Of a stretch of 64,000 nucleotides of DNA, positions 24,109 through 36,668 are shown piece after piece; position 1 is the stretch's first letter; the number at the start of each line of letters is the position of its first letter. The translations under genes and the position numbers were made by a program. The notes under the pieces were generated by a model, which saw only the letters and a list, made by a program, of their open reading frames with translations, did no database searches and was not told where the DNA came from. The stretch comes from Scenedesmus sp. ARA3 (taxonomy: Eukaryota; Chlorophyta; Chlorophyceae; Sphaeropleales; Scenedesmaceae), in the NCBI GenBank assembly GCA_004335835.1, contig RWJK01001676.1, positions 59,777-123,776 on the forward strand, written 5' to 3'.

Positions 24109-25016
24109 CTACGTGCTGCTTCCTAGGTGCACCTTGGCAATCATCCTAGCTGCAGCAGCTGTCATCCTTGTCTTGCCTGCCAGCATCGCCGCCAGCACAG
24201 CATCAGGGTCCTGCACACAGCCATACAGCTGCGCATAGAACTGAGCACGGCTGAAAGCCACACGACAATTGCTGGCATCAGCACTCTCGGCTGCTCTCCC
24301 CTCCGTGCCTGCCAAAGCACCTGCTTGATTCTGGTGCTGTCTGGCCTGATTCATATGTCCCACTTGCTCTGCTGCAGCTGACTCAGCTGCTCGCTGCAGC
24401 CCCTCCTGTGCCATCCCCTCTGCATCTTCTGCACCAAAGCATTCGTCTGCCTGCTCCAGCCGCTGCGTCAGCAGCTGCGCAGCAGCAGGCGTCAAGCCGT
24501 GCAGCAGCAGCTGCGCAACACCAGCCGGCTGTTGCGCAGATGCTGCCCACAGCACCCGCAGCAGCTGCTCAGGCTGCAGCGCTACTAGTACCTTGCTGAC
24601 CCTGCTGCTGAGGCCTAGCCTGTCAATGCAGCTGCCTACCGTCTTTCTACTCCACAGCAACCTGCTACTGTCTCTGCGCCTGCGGCTGTGGTCACTGGAG
24701 GTTGCACTGCTCAGGCTGTCCTCTGTGCTACGGTCTTCATCACTGCTGCTACTAGACTGGCTGTCACTGTCATCTTCCTCACTGCTTGTGCTGGCTCCAC
24801 TGCTGCTGCTGTCATTAGCGACCATGTGTGAACCGTCAACCTGCTGCATGCTGTCTGCCAACAGGGCGCACTGCGCTGCTCCCTGCTGCTGCCACCAGCT
24901 GCCATCCACCAGCAGGGCAGCAGCAGAGTCAGCACTGACAGCCTGAGCACCGTCTTGATGTGACTGGCTGTCAGGACCAGCACAAGCCTGAGGCCCAGGC
25001 CTGTTACTTTCATCAG

Positions 25017-25071
<55 letters not shown>

Positions 25072-28000
25072 CTGCTGCTTGACTGTGTCATGTGCATGTC
25101 TGTCAACAGTCGCGAGTAGCAGCTCCTGCAGCGCAGCAGCCTCAAAGCTGCTGAGGTCAACAACAGCCTGCGGCTGCTGCTGCTGCCCCTGCCCTTGCTC
25201 CTGCTGCTGCTGCTGCTGCTGCTGCTGTGGTGGGGGTGCTTCAACACTGGTCCTAGCAGCGCCAGGAACAGCATCATCAGCATTAGCTGGATAGTCATCG
25301 GTCATCCTCCTGCGCTTCCTCTGCCTCATCGCTGCTGTACCTGCTGCTCCAACCCCTTGCACCCACCCAGGACCCTCTTGCGCAGCTTGCTGCGGCTGCT
25401 GCTGCTGCTGCTGCTGCTGCTGTAACTGTTGATCAGCAGCACCGCCACCTGCTGCTGCTGCATGCTGTGGCGGCTGCCAGGGCCGTATGCTGCCCAGCAG
25501 CTGCTGCACTGCCTCGCTGCTGGTGCTGGCCAGCAGCTGCCGCAGGTAGTAGTGGTGCTGGTGGCTCTGCGAGCGCAGCTGCGAGGTCAGCTGAGAACTC
25601 CACCAGAAGTTCACTGCGAACGTCATCTCTGCAATACAGTGGAGGGAAGACGGGCGTGCAGCATAAACCAAAACGGCGTGCGGCATGTGGTCAGCATCTT
25701 CTCCTGAAAGCGCAGCTAACCTCGCCGCTGCAGCCCCACCAGACGTTCATTGCAAGTGCACTAGTGCCGGCCAGAAGCTGCGGTATCCGTTTCGTGTGCA
25801 CTGCTGTCGGTTCCCTCACCTGTGCTGTCCACCTGGTGCCACCAGCCCTCTGGCAGGAACAGTGCGTCACCCGGCTGCAGCGACACCTCCACACACTGCG
25901 CCTGCGCGTGCCTGCAAAAAACACACGTGCGTTCCGCCATCAGCATCAACCACCTGGTGCAGAGTGCGCAAAACTTTGATTGGCACTGTCAAATTGTGCA
26001 GATATAACCGGCTACTCTGCAGCCCTACACAGGCCAAGCTCTCGGGTTTCAATCCTCCTCTCAAGTGCTGATTCAGCCATCAGCATCAACCATCTGGTGC
26101 AGAGTGCGCGCAAGTCTGATTGACACTGCATCAAAGGCAGGAAGTGGCATCCGGATCGAGTGATCGCTTTGCTCGCCAGCTGACAAGCAGAATGTAATCT
26201 CCTCGTCAACATCACCCAGCCCGTTTCCTGCAAAGCTACACTCCATTCCACAGCTCATTCCTGCAACCAACTGCACCATACAGCACTGCGCTTCCTATCC
26301 TGTACAGTGCTGCTGCAAGTCAGGCCTGGCAAAGTCCACGCTGCTGTGGTTTGAGGCCTCGGCCCCACTCCATTCCATCTCACTCCACTGCACCAAACTG
26401 CACCGCGCTGCACTACATCACATCACACCCCATCACAACCCACCCCACCTGTACAGCGGATGTTGCTGCAAGTCAGGCCTGGCAAAGTCCACGCTGCTGT
26501 GGTTTGAGGCCTCGCCCCCCAGGGGCCTAGGGTACAGCCCTAGTGTTGCTGCTGGGGGGTAGATGCGTAGCCGCTTGCAGCCGGTCACAATGCACAGCAG
26601 GTTCTGGTAGGGGTCATAATGCAGACTGGAGCGGCTGTGCCTGCAGTAGCAGCAGCAGCAGCAATGTGCATTGAAAACTACATACAACCGGCTGTATAAC
26701 ATTCTACTGACAAGAGCTACAGAAGGTGTCAGGCTGTCCAGCAGGCCTGCAGTTTGTGAAAGAACGTACCTGCTGCTGAACCACATGTTGATGGACGTCA
26801 GCTGCTTGCTTTGCAGCAGCTCAGGCACCGGTACATCCTCCAGCAGCCTGGACAACCCTGCAGGCAGCGGCAGGCAGCGGCAGCAGCAGCAGCAGCAGCA
26901 GCAGTGGGGGCAGCAGCAGCACCAATGGCAGCATTGTCAATGTGTGGTGTATGCAATAGGACTATCTGTGACGAGCGTTTGCACATCGACTGCGGCTGAC
27001 AGCAAGGAATAATCACCAGGTCATGCCCAGTCTTCAGCAACACAACTAGTTTGATACCTCATTTGTCAACCGCTTCGCTTAAGCGTTTGCTTGTCAGATG
27101 CAATCTCTCTGTCAACAACTGCTGGGCACAAATTGCTGAGTGCAAAAGGTGCACAGCATGGTGCACCATCAGGCAGAAACAACAGCTGCAGCAGGGCAGC
27201 ACCAGTTGCCACACAACAGTTGCTCACCTGGCTCCTGCATAGACTGCTGTGCCAGGTACAAGTTGGGGCAGCAGGTATCTTCAGCAATGTCTGCTGCATG
27301 TGCACCCTGCCCTGCTGCTTGCTGTGCTGCTCCTGCAGGCCTTGCTGTGTCAGCACCTGCTGGCTGGCCCTGCTGCTGCTGCTGCTGCTGCTGCTGTGCT
27401 GCTATGTCCAGCAGCTGCCGCAGGCTGCACTCCACTGAGGTGTGGTGCTGGATGTCTCCAAAGAACTCGCTGCTGCGAGCATACATGGCCTGTGAAGAGG
27501 AGTGGTGTGGCACACAGGCAGTTGGCACAGCAGAGGAAGAGGTGGGAGAGGAAGGTGTGTGTGGTTGTGAGCAAAAAGAAGAAGGACCATGAGAGTAGTT
27601 GGAGGTGTGGTGCTGTATGTCGCCAAAAAAAACTGCTGCTGCAAGCATACATGGCCTGGTGGCAGGCGGTAGTTGCGCATGGCAGCCCGTGCAGCAAAGG
27701 TGTGGGGCGGTCTTAAGTTTTGACAAGCAGGCGTGCGCAGGTTTCAGCAGGTGCTGGACGTCTCCGAAGAACTGGCTGCTGCGAGCATACATGGCCTGGT
27801 GACAGGGGTGTGCAGATCAACACAGGCATGATGCAGAGAGTGGTGGCATGACACCAGTGCTGAGCTCAAGCACCGGCAAGGGATACTGCTGACGTGATAA
27901 TTGCTTATTCTATACCTATGTACAGCTACACACCTACACACCTGCACCATGGCCTCGCCAGCTGCTTCCTGCAAGTGCTGCAAGCCCTCTAGCCCCACCC

Positions 28001-28133
28001 AGCGCTGCAGTGCTGGCCATGACGCGTTCAAACCTCGAAAGACAGCTGGGTACGCCAACGATTCAGCTTGCTGTAAAACTGCCTGGAAGTCATTCGTGTC
28101 AGGCATGCTTGTGTTCATCAAGGATTGCAGCAT
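24109..28133 (-). CDS. JmjC (cupin_8-type) Fe(II)/2-oxoglutarate oxygenase
   Basis: Probable protein or RNA hydroxylase/demethylase of the small-JmjC group (JMJD5/JMJD7/TYW5-like). Exons (minus): 27942-28133, 27228-27489, 26770-26857, 26449-26640, 25820-25911, 24109-25628. Phases join exactly, giving 781 aa. Domain order: N-terminal YPAVFRGLNASWPALQRW, YLAQQ, NMWFSS, then LHYDPYQN giving the HxD iron ligands (about 188-190), TGCKRLRIYPP with the 2OG-binding Lys, LQPGDALFLPEGWWHQV with the distal iron His (about 270), and MTFAVNFWW. After about residue 290 the last 490 residues are low complexity: Gln runs encoded by CTG/CAG, an acidic Ser tract and Ala/Leu helices, with no known domain. Substrate cannot be told from sequence. 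Confidence 0.9.
26305..27805 (-). repeat. Echoes in JmjC gene introns
   Basis: The start of exon 27228-27489 (AMYARSSEFFGDIQHH) is repeated upstream at about 27595-27660 and 27735-27800. The end of exon 26449-26640 (SNHSSVDFARPDLQQH) is repeated downstream at about 26305-26370, with the donor decayed to GATAGG. A separate 50-bp duplication inside the 25911-26449 intron links about 25938-25990 with 26075-26128. Confidence 0.85.
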
Positions 28134-28505
28134 ATGGCAGGTGATGGTGTACTGCTTGTGTGCTGCTGGTGCCGCTGGTGCTGTGCAGCTGCTCTCATGT
28201 CAGTCGACTTGTCTATAATCTGCGTCAACTTTCAACAGCAGCTGCTAAGGACAACCTCAGAAAATGGAGCCAGCACTTCTAACAAAGGGTCTAGGGCTTG
28301 AACGGCTTGCTAGTGTGCAGGTGCTTGGCAGCCACTACGCACGAACGCACTGCGTAAATTCAACTGGAAGGGTTACGAGTAATTTTGTATTGGTCTTGGA
28401 GCCTAAGGTGGTGATCTGTGACTGCTGCGTCACGCACCCACTCAGCAGCGGCAGCACTGGTGTACATGCCGCACGTGTGATACCGCAGTTGATCAGACTA
28501 TATTT
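28134..28505. promoter_or_regulatory. Divergent intergenic region between JmjC and AEC-MORN genes
   Basis: Only 372 bp separate the two start codons, which point away from each other, so a shared or bidirectional promoter is likely. A TATA-like tatattt lies at 28499-28505, immediately before the AEC start codon, too close to act as a TATA box. I see no other clear core element. Confidence 0.6.
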
Positions 28506-31125
28506 ATGGAGTCAAGTGCCGTTGCCGTGCTTGCACGCACGGCCGAGTGCGCCGCGCTGCTGTTCATTGGATACAAGCTGCGCTCTGCACAGCTGTTTTC
28601 TGCCACCGATGCAGAGGTGAGCCAGCGCCTAGAAGGTGCTGCTGAACTGTCATTCAGTATCATAGAATCACCTTTAAATACCATGGCTTGCTGTGCAGGC
28701 CGCTCAGCGCCTTGCTGGCTACCTGACTCTGCCAGCGCTGGTGCTGCACTCCTGCAATGCGTAAGTGGCACGACAGCGGCAGTGGCAGCATATCACAGCA
28801 GCACGTGCATTATAGCACCTACAGCTTAGATGAGAGAAACAGGCGGCACAAGCTTCCTTCAGCCTTGCAGCATATCATCAGTGTGCAGTGTGCTGCAGCT
28901 GCGGCTGTTGCAATGCAGAGGCACCAGGGACACACCCCACCTGCATTCACACAGCCACCACGCAGCTCCTGCAAGCAACTAAAATGTTTGATAGTGTGAT
29001 CACTGACCAGCAATTGTACTCCGTCTAGGTTTCCTTCGCAGCTTGCAGCAGCAATGCCTGCCCTGTTTGGGTTATTAGTTATGTGCTGCAGGCGGCCTCC
29101 GCTGACCTGGCTTGCCCTGCTTGGCGGGCCAGCCACCCACAAGCGTGCATTAATGTCTTTTTGCAGCTCCTGACCTGGTGCATGTGTGCGTGTGCTGCAG
29201 GTTGCCTCCGCTGACGTGGCATGCCCTGCTGGGCGGGCCTGTGGTGCTGGCAGCTTCAGCAGCAGCAGCTGGCTTCTGCTGGTGAGCTTGGCAGACTGGT
29301 ATTTGAAGTAATGCTGCAGGTTCTGTTGCTGTGGATGTCATATTGATGTAGCAGCGTCAGCAGCAGCAGCTGCTTTTCGCTTCTGCTGGTGAGCCTGGCA
29401 GATTCCCAAGAATCAGACTACAAGCGCAGATGCTGTGGATATCATGAAGATGTGGCAAACGTCCATCGCTTGTTATCACAGCTGCTGCTGCAACAGCTGA
29501 GCCTGCAGCACGCACCGTCAGCAAGCGCTTGCAGCTCCTTAACCTGATCAACACCAACACAGCTACTGAGGTGTTGCTCGCAGCATGCACCCTAGCCTCA
29601 CCATCACAGCTGCCTGCTGCCAATTTTCAGGCTGCGCTTCAGGCAGCGGCACACGCCACTCACTTTGGCTGGCCACCACAGCTGAAATCTGCTGCTAAAC
29701 CACACAGCTAAAAAGTGTCAACAGCTAACCTCTCTCGCCTGCTGCCAGCTTGCAGGCTGCGCTTCAGGCAGCGCCACACGCGGGAGCGAGCCCTGTTATG
29801 TGGCTCGGCTGTGGGCTCTGATGCAGCAGCAATTGCGGTGCCGTTTGTTGAGGCGGTGGCGGGGCCTGCTGGCGTGGCAGCAGCATGCAGCGCATTGATC
29901 GCCAACACGCTTGCAGGTAGGGCTAGCAAGTTGGTGACATGCATTGAGAGGCAAAAGTGTGTCTGGTTTTGCAGTGGAAGAGGGCGTGTGGGAAGCAGCG
30001 CACCAGCTGTTAGTAACACTTTTGAAGGCAGGTAGGTGGCATAGCTGGGTCAGCTGTATATTAGACTGTGGGCTCTGATGCTGCGAGACATTGCTGTGCT
30101 TCTGTTGAGGCGCTGGCGGGCCCTGCTGGCGTGGCGGCAGCGTGCAGCGCATTGGTCGCAAACACACTGGCAGGTGAGGCCAGAAGGGTGATGATGATGT
30201 TTGTTGTGACGATGGAGGATCTGGTAGGGCAGCAAACAGCAAACTGTTGGGGCGCACTACACCTGCTGTCACTCACATCTTTGTAGCACTGGTTGGAGGA
30301 TGCACCAGGGATGGTTCTGCTAGGGGTGCGCAGCAGCAGAGCACGCACCAGCTGCAGATATATTAAAGCACCAAGCACTGCTGCGGGGCCAGTCAGCAGC
30401 GAACACAGGGTCAAAAGTGTACCATGCTGCTGCTGCTCTGCTGCTGCTGCTGCAGTGTGCATTGGCTCCCACCTGCTCACCGGCTCTGCTGGCCCCGCCT
30501 TTCCAGACAAGCACGATCATGTTTTTGCTGCACGATGATGCTGTTGCTGCTGCTGCTCTGCTGCTGCTGCTGCAGTGTGCATCGGCTCTTACCTGCTCAC
30601 CGGCTCTGCTGGGCCGGCCTTTCCTGAAAGCTACAAGCACGACGATGGCGGCAGCTACAGGGGAGAGTGGCGGGGCCTCACCAAAGAGGGCCTGGGCGTG
30701 TACACGTGAGCAGTTACACTAGGTTTTCACGTTTTTTACATTCTGCTTTAAGTGCGCCCAAATGCCTAGGGCAGGGCAGGCTTCGCAAGGAGGGGCTGGG
30801 GGTGATGCTCGCAGCAGAGGACAGCGATCAGGACTGAGGATGAAGGGTTTTGGGGTAGGGCGGCTGCATTTACGAGCGAGTGGCTGGGGCCCACAAGAGG
30901 GCCTGGGCGTGTACACGTGAATGCTTACGTGAAAGACGCACTGCTAAGGGCAGGGAACTCATGAAATCATACGGCATGGTATGCATCACTTTCAACTGCC
31001 GAAGACAGTTCAGAGGAGGGCTTGCAGTTCTTACGTAGTGATGCAGCAACCATGCTGCTCACACACGCGCATCAACCTCTGCACATGCTGTTTGCAGACA
31101 ACACTTTGGGCTGTCATCTGAAAGA

Positions 31126-31169
<44 letters not shown>

Positions 31170-32135
31170 ACACAGGTACCAGAGTGGTGCCCGCTACGAG
31201 GGCGAGTGGCGCAACAACCTGAAAGATGGCAGGGGCGTGTATTACTTTCCCAAGGTGGGTGCGCAGCAAACATGGTAGCACGCAAGCGCATAGCGCGCAT
31301 CTACAGCAACACAAGCAAGCTACTTTGCCGCATGCATGGCCTTTCTTGACTCTGTCACCGCTACATCTGCTGCTGCCTTGAATTGTAGGGAGGTACCTAT
31401 GAGGGCGAGTGGGCAGGTGGAGTGATGTCCGGCACAGGCCTGCGCACCTACAGCAGTGGCAAAGTGGTGGCGGGGCGCTGGGAGGGTGGGCAGCTGGCAG
31501 CGCCGCTGGAGCTGTGGCAGTGCGCAGCAGCAGCAGAGGGCGCGGCAGAGGCTGCGCTTGCTGCACGCAGGTAGGGAAGAGGATATGCCTTTCTGCCAAC
31601 GTGTTTTTTGCAAAGATTGCTTCTTGGAACTGCTGTGGTGTTTGGCCTAATAACGGTTATGGGTTGGTTTTTCTGTCAAACGAAGCACGTGGGGAGGGAG
31701 GGCAGCTGGCGGCCCCCTTGGAGCTGTGGCAGTGTGCAGCAGCATCAGAGGGCGCAGCAGAGGCGGCACTTGCTGCCCACAGGTGAGGGTGGTTACACAG
31801 TGGCTGTGAGATGCAGCAAAAGGCCTTCATGCTGATGTTTCTGCGCTGCACGAGTTTGATTGGCGTTGGCTGTAGGGTGCTCTCAGAAGCAAGGGTTTCT
31901 GCTGAGCAATGTTTGTGTCAAGGAGCATGGCGTAGCTTGGACAACGGCCCATTGTGCATAGTGTCGCGAGTCTGCAGGTTCCCTGCAGCTGCTGTGACTG
32001 CAATCAGGGCAATGTAGCACTTCATTGCTGCTGCTGTACTGTGCTGTTCCATCCACTTGCAGGGTGGTGGTGGGAGGCGGCAACCCATTGATGCTGCACA
32101 GCTGCTGGTGGTGCAGTGACTGCGGTGACCACATG

Positions 32136-32171
<36 letters not shown>

Positions 32172-32359
32172 AACTTTTGATATACATTGACTCTGCAGGG
32201 CGGTGGTGGGAGGCGGCAAGCCGATAGATGCAGCACAGCTGCTGGTGGTGCAGCCAGTGCTGTGGGCTGCCCTGCTGGGCCTGTCTCAACGGGATACATT
32301 CAGTAGAGATGGACGATCGCTTGCTTGCTTGAAAGCAAATGCAAAACAATCTGTCCACA

Positions 32360-32393
<34 letters not shown>

Positions 32394-35300
32394 TATCTAT
32401 TCTAAACTGCGCAGGGTGGTGGTAGGAGGCGGCAAGCCCATCGATGCCGCACAGCTGCTGGTGGTGCAGCCGGTGCTGTGGGCTGCGCTGCTTGGCCTGT
32501 CCCTCAATGCGCTGGCGCTGCCGCTGCCCGGCAGCATTGCTGCTGTCGCTGCTGCGCTGGCGCCGGCCAATAAGGCGCTGATGCTGCTGTCAGCGGGGAT
32601 GCTGCTGCAGCCGTTGCTGCCGCAGCCACGGCAGGTGAGGCTGGCAAGGTGCTGTGGCGTCATGTTCTTGCACATTGTGTATGTTGTGTGGTCCTTCGTG
32701 CTCTCTGAGCACTTTTTTATTGCTGCATCAGCCGCGCCAGGGCACATATGCCACTGTTGCTTCTGTGTTTTCGTTCGGTGATTGTGTGTTCGCTGTCTGC
32801 GCGTCTGGTGCTGCTGGTACTGGGTCTACAGCAATGCTACTGGATTCACGGACTGTGTTGCGAGTAGTTGAATCAAAACCAGCCAGCCGGCCAGCTGAAA
32901 CCCTAGCAGCACTGCCCAGTGATGCAAAACCTCACCAGAGAGGGCCAAACCGCAGCCATAACATCGGTGCCGTGGCTGGCACAGGCCCCGCCAGTGACCC
33001 ACCCCGCACCACCCTGCAGCCACCCCCCTGCCTGTATACATGTCTCGCTCCCTGGCTGTGGTGGTGTGTGTGGGGTGGGGCCTGGCTGGGTGGCCTGATG
33101 TTTCAACATGTTATGAGATCTGAGGGCAAGCAGGGTGCAGCGGCTGGCTGGCTAGTAAATGGCTTGGTGGCATGCAGCTGATGTTGGTGCGTTGTCGGTG
33201 CAGGCTGCTGACGTGTGGAGTTGCAAGTGGACCCAGTCGGCGTACAACCTATTTTGACTGAACGGGTGTGCATTTATTTTGCTTGAAACACAGAACACGG
33301 CTGGATGCACCCTACCACTCTGTCCACCTCTGAACATTTGCCCAGAAGCACTCTGCCTCCTGATTGCCCACCCACATGCACACTGTTTCACCCCCGCAGA
33401 TCAGCGACGTGACTGCAGTGGTGGCAGGGCGCACCGCAGCAGCACTCTTTGGCGTAGCCAATGCACTGGTGCTGCTGCCGGGCTGTTCCCACCCAGTGAA
33501 CACAAACAAACCGCTGTCGTAGGCGCACTTGCTTTGCCGCTTTCCCTGCCATTTCTGCCACCTTTAAATGTTGCAATGGACACTCAGCATCGTGACTGGG
33601 CACAAACACACATCCCCATGCACCCTTTGTCTCCGCTGCAGATCAGCGATGTGACCGCAGTGGTTGCCGCCCGCACCACAGCAGCATTCTTTTGCACACC
33701 AATGCACTGGTGCTGCTGCCGGGCTGCACCCACCCAGTGGGCACAATCAATCCTGCTCTCGTAGGGGCGGATGCGTCACCGCTGCAGCACTCCCTGCCAA
33801 CTTTGTCACCACTAAATGTTACAATGGACGCTCAGCATCCTGACTGCGCACACACACACACACACACTCTCATTCCCCCATTGCCCCCACATGCAGATCA
33901 GTGATGTGACGGCTGTGGTGGCAGCGCGCACTGCAGCAGCACTCTTCTGTGTCGCCAACGCGCTGGTGCTGCTGCCGGGCTGTGGCCACCCAGTGGGCCA
34001 ACTGTCTGTGCTGGCTGCTGCTGCGGTACTGCTGAGCCCTATACCGCCGCTGGCTCTGGAGTTCACCCGCAACTTCAGGCTGAATGAGGCACTCAGCACG
34101 GCTTGCAGGTGGGTACAACAGCATGAGCGTGCATGTGTGCACATGAGCCCCATTGTTTAAGAGCGATGTTGTGCAGTATCTATGTGCATGCATGCATGCA
34201 CAACCTGTCAGGAGTTGAGCAAATCAGCAGGCATGTTTTTGGCTGCATTAAAGCCCGCCCAGCGTCTGAGCGTGCCTGATCATGCAGTGCACGTTTGTGC
34301 ATTGTGTGTTGGGCTGTGGCGCTAAAATCTTCACTGCACAGCACTACACATTGTGACTTTGCCACTGAACTCCGCTGTATTGACATGTGCTGCTTAATTT
34401 TTACTTTGCAGGGATGCCTCGCTGCCGGCGTCTGCACTATGTACTGCCCCCTGAAGCTCAAGTTCCCACAGCGCAACACTGCACAACATGCTTTGCCACT
34501 GCACTCCTCTGCACTGACATGTGCTGCACCCTTTGCTTGTTATTTCCGAAGGGATGCCTCGCTGCCGGCGTCTGCGGCGCTGCTGCTGCTGCTTGCGCTG
34601 GGCGTGGGGTGCCTGGGCTTGATCCCTGTGGCACTGCCGGGGCCGGCGCAGCCGCTGGAGCTGCAGCCGCTGCTGCAGAACGCTGCTGCTGCAGACGCGT
34701 CAGGTGCGGACAGAGTGCAGTGTTTGATGGATGTGTGGCATGTACTGTGTATCCCTGTGGCGCTGCCAGGGCCGGCGCAGCCGCTGGAGCTGCAGCTGCT
34801 GCTGCAAATTGCCGCCGCTGCAGACTCTTCATGTATGTATATAATGCAGTGTTGAGGGATTTGTGTCACAAAGTTTGTAAGCTTAAGCTCTCCTTTAACA
34901 CTGCACAGCCGCTGGAGCTGCAGCTGCTGCTGCAAAACGCTGCTGCTGCTGCTGACGCCTCAGGTGCGGATAGAGTGCAGTGTTTGATGGATGTGTGTCA
35001 TGTACTGTGCAATCCCTGTTGCACTGCCTGGGCCGGCGCAGCCGCTGGAGCTGCAGCTGCTGCTGCAGAACGCTGCCGCTGCAGACGCCTCAGGTGCGGA
35101 TAGAGTGCAGGATTTGAGGGGTCAAGAAATTTGTGTCATGTCTGGAATTGCAGTGTTATAAGGATTTGTGTCATGTATTGTGTATTCATTTGGCACTTCC
35201 GGGGCCTGCACAGCCGCTGGAGCTGCAGCTGCTGCTGCAAAATGCCGCCGCTGCAGACGCCTCAGGTGGGGATAGAGTGCGAAGTTTGAGGGGTCAGAGA

Positions 35301-36131
35301 ATCTGTGTCATGTCATAGGTTGCAGTGCTTGATGAATGTGTGTCATGTACTGTGCAATCCCTGTGGCGCTGCCGGGGCCTGCACAGCCGCTGGAGCTGCA
35401 TGCTGCTGCTGCAAAACGTTGCCGCTGCAGATGCCTCAGGTGGGAGTGCAGGCGATGCAAGGAGTATGTCGTTATAATGTGGTGTTCGCTACAGTCTGCA
35501 ACATAAGATGCGGCTTTACAATCTACGACATAAGATGCGGCTGGTGGGCCTGACACCTGTGCAGCCTTTTGCGTTGGGTTGTCTGCTGCTGCTGGCGGAA
35601 GCTGACGTCACTCGCACGCCCTGCTGCTCACCTGCTTGCATACTCAAATGGCCTTGCTATGTTGTGCAATGCTGTGCCGCAGGAGCTGCAGCCATGTTGG
35701 CATCCATCATGGTGATGATGGCACATGCCGCTGCTCACCTTGTTACATTACGCCAAATGGTCTTTTTATTTTTTGCAATGCTGCGCTGCAGGAGCAGCAG
35801 CCATGTTGGCAGCCATCATGGTGATGCTGGCAGTTCCTGCTGTCCACCTTGTTACATATTCAATCTTCAAACAGCCTTGTTATGTTGTGCGATGCTGCGC
35901 TGCAGGAGCAGCAGCCATGTTGGCAGCCATCACGGTGATGCTGGCACATCCTGCTGCGCACTGTTTTGCATACTCAAACGTTGTCGTCATTTGTTGCAAT
36001 GCCCCGCAGGAGCGGCAGCCATGCTGGCAGCCATCATGGTGATGCTGGCAGCAGCCATTGTGTTGGCAGCAGGATACATCCAGGAGAAGTTCACACCAGA
36101 GAAGAGTGTGAAGATGAGATACGCCGGCCCT

Positions 36132-36168
<37 letters not shown>

Positions 36169-36340
36169 AGCAGGCTGGGGGCGGTGCTGCAGCAGGGCAT
36201 GCCCCAAGGACACCTCCTGCTGCTCCACCTGCTGCCCTTGCTAGAGGCGGTAGCGGCGGCTGTGGCTGCTGCTGCAGCAGCAGCAGTGGGTGGCAGCTTG
36301 GCTGGAACCAGCAGCAGCATTGGGCACCAGTACCACGTTC

Positions 36341-36381
<41 letters not shown>

Positions 36382-36668
36382 GATCTAGCAGGTGCCAGGC
36401 GGCGCATAGAGATATGTTGTGTGAGGTTGCTATGCAAGGGCAGCAGCAGCAGCAGCAGCAGCAGCAAAGTCATCTGCAGATACAGCAAGAGTCGCCTTCT
36501 TACTTGGAAAATTTCCAGCTGGCAAAGTGGCATGCTAGGCAGCGGCTGCTGCAACAGCAGCAGCGGAAGCAGCAGCTGTGTCAGAGCATGCACGCGGCCA
36601 GGGCGCAGTTGCGCACATCTTCTACAAGCCCAATGCTGCTGCAAGCAAACAGGTTGATGGCCAGGTGA
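28506..36668 (+). CDS. Auxin-efflux-carrier (AEC) family transporter with MORN repeats in the loop
   Basis: Exons (plus): 28506-28616, 28699-28760, 29201-29281, 29756-29916, 30287-30325, 30576-30705, 31176-31254, 31389-31570, 32415-32634, 33897-34108, 34552-34703, 36010-36668. Phases are continuous; 695 aa. The first half (LFIGYKLRSAQLFSATDAE, LTLPALVLHS, GSDAAAIAVPFVEAVAG) and the second half (VLWAALLGLSLNALALPLPG, ALMLLSAGMLL, SPIPPLALEF) match the two inverted halves of AEC permeases (PIN/PILS-like). Between them, at about residues 176-255, lie three to four MORN repeats (GGSYRGEWRGLTKEGLGVYT, ARYEGEWRNNLKDGRGVYYF, GTYEGEWAGGVMSGTGL), usually membrane or phosphoinositide-associated. The C-terminus from about 510 is Ala/Ser/Gln-rich. 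The small 30287-30325 exon is the least certain. Substrate is unknown; family members move auxin or other organic anions. Confidence 0.85.
29088..33725 (+). repeat. Echoes around AEC-MORN exons 3-10
   Basis: Start copies lie upstream: exon 29201 at about 29080-29140; exon 29756 at about 29627-29675; exon 30576 at about 30455-30520; exon 32415 at 32060-32117 and 32197-32285 (the nearer one longer); exon 33897 at about 33400-33490 and 33643-33725. End copies lie downstream: exon 29281 at about 29355-29390; exon 29916 at about 30067-30172; exon 30705 at about 30880-30922; exon 31570 at about 31690-31781. Confidence 0.88.
34411..35950 (+). repeat. Dense echo block around AEC-MORN exons 11 and 12
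   Basis: The end of exon 34552-34703 (ALPGPAQPLELQ…NAAAADASG plus GTGCGG donor) recurs downstream five times at about 34755-34835, 34905-34975, 35025-35095, 35195-35270 and 35360-35440. Its start is echoed upstream at 34411-34440. The start of the final exon (GAAAMLAAIMVMLA) is echoed upstream at about 35684-35735, 35790-35840 and 35905-35950. Confidence 0.92.

Noticed and set aside
34387..35103. 238-codon plus-strand ORF spanning several echoes
   Set aside because: Crosses exon and intron echoes in a frame different from the AEC reading; it ignores well-supported splice sites.
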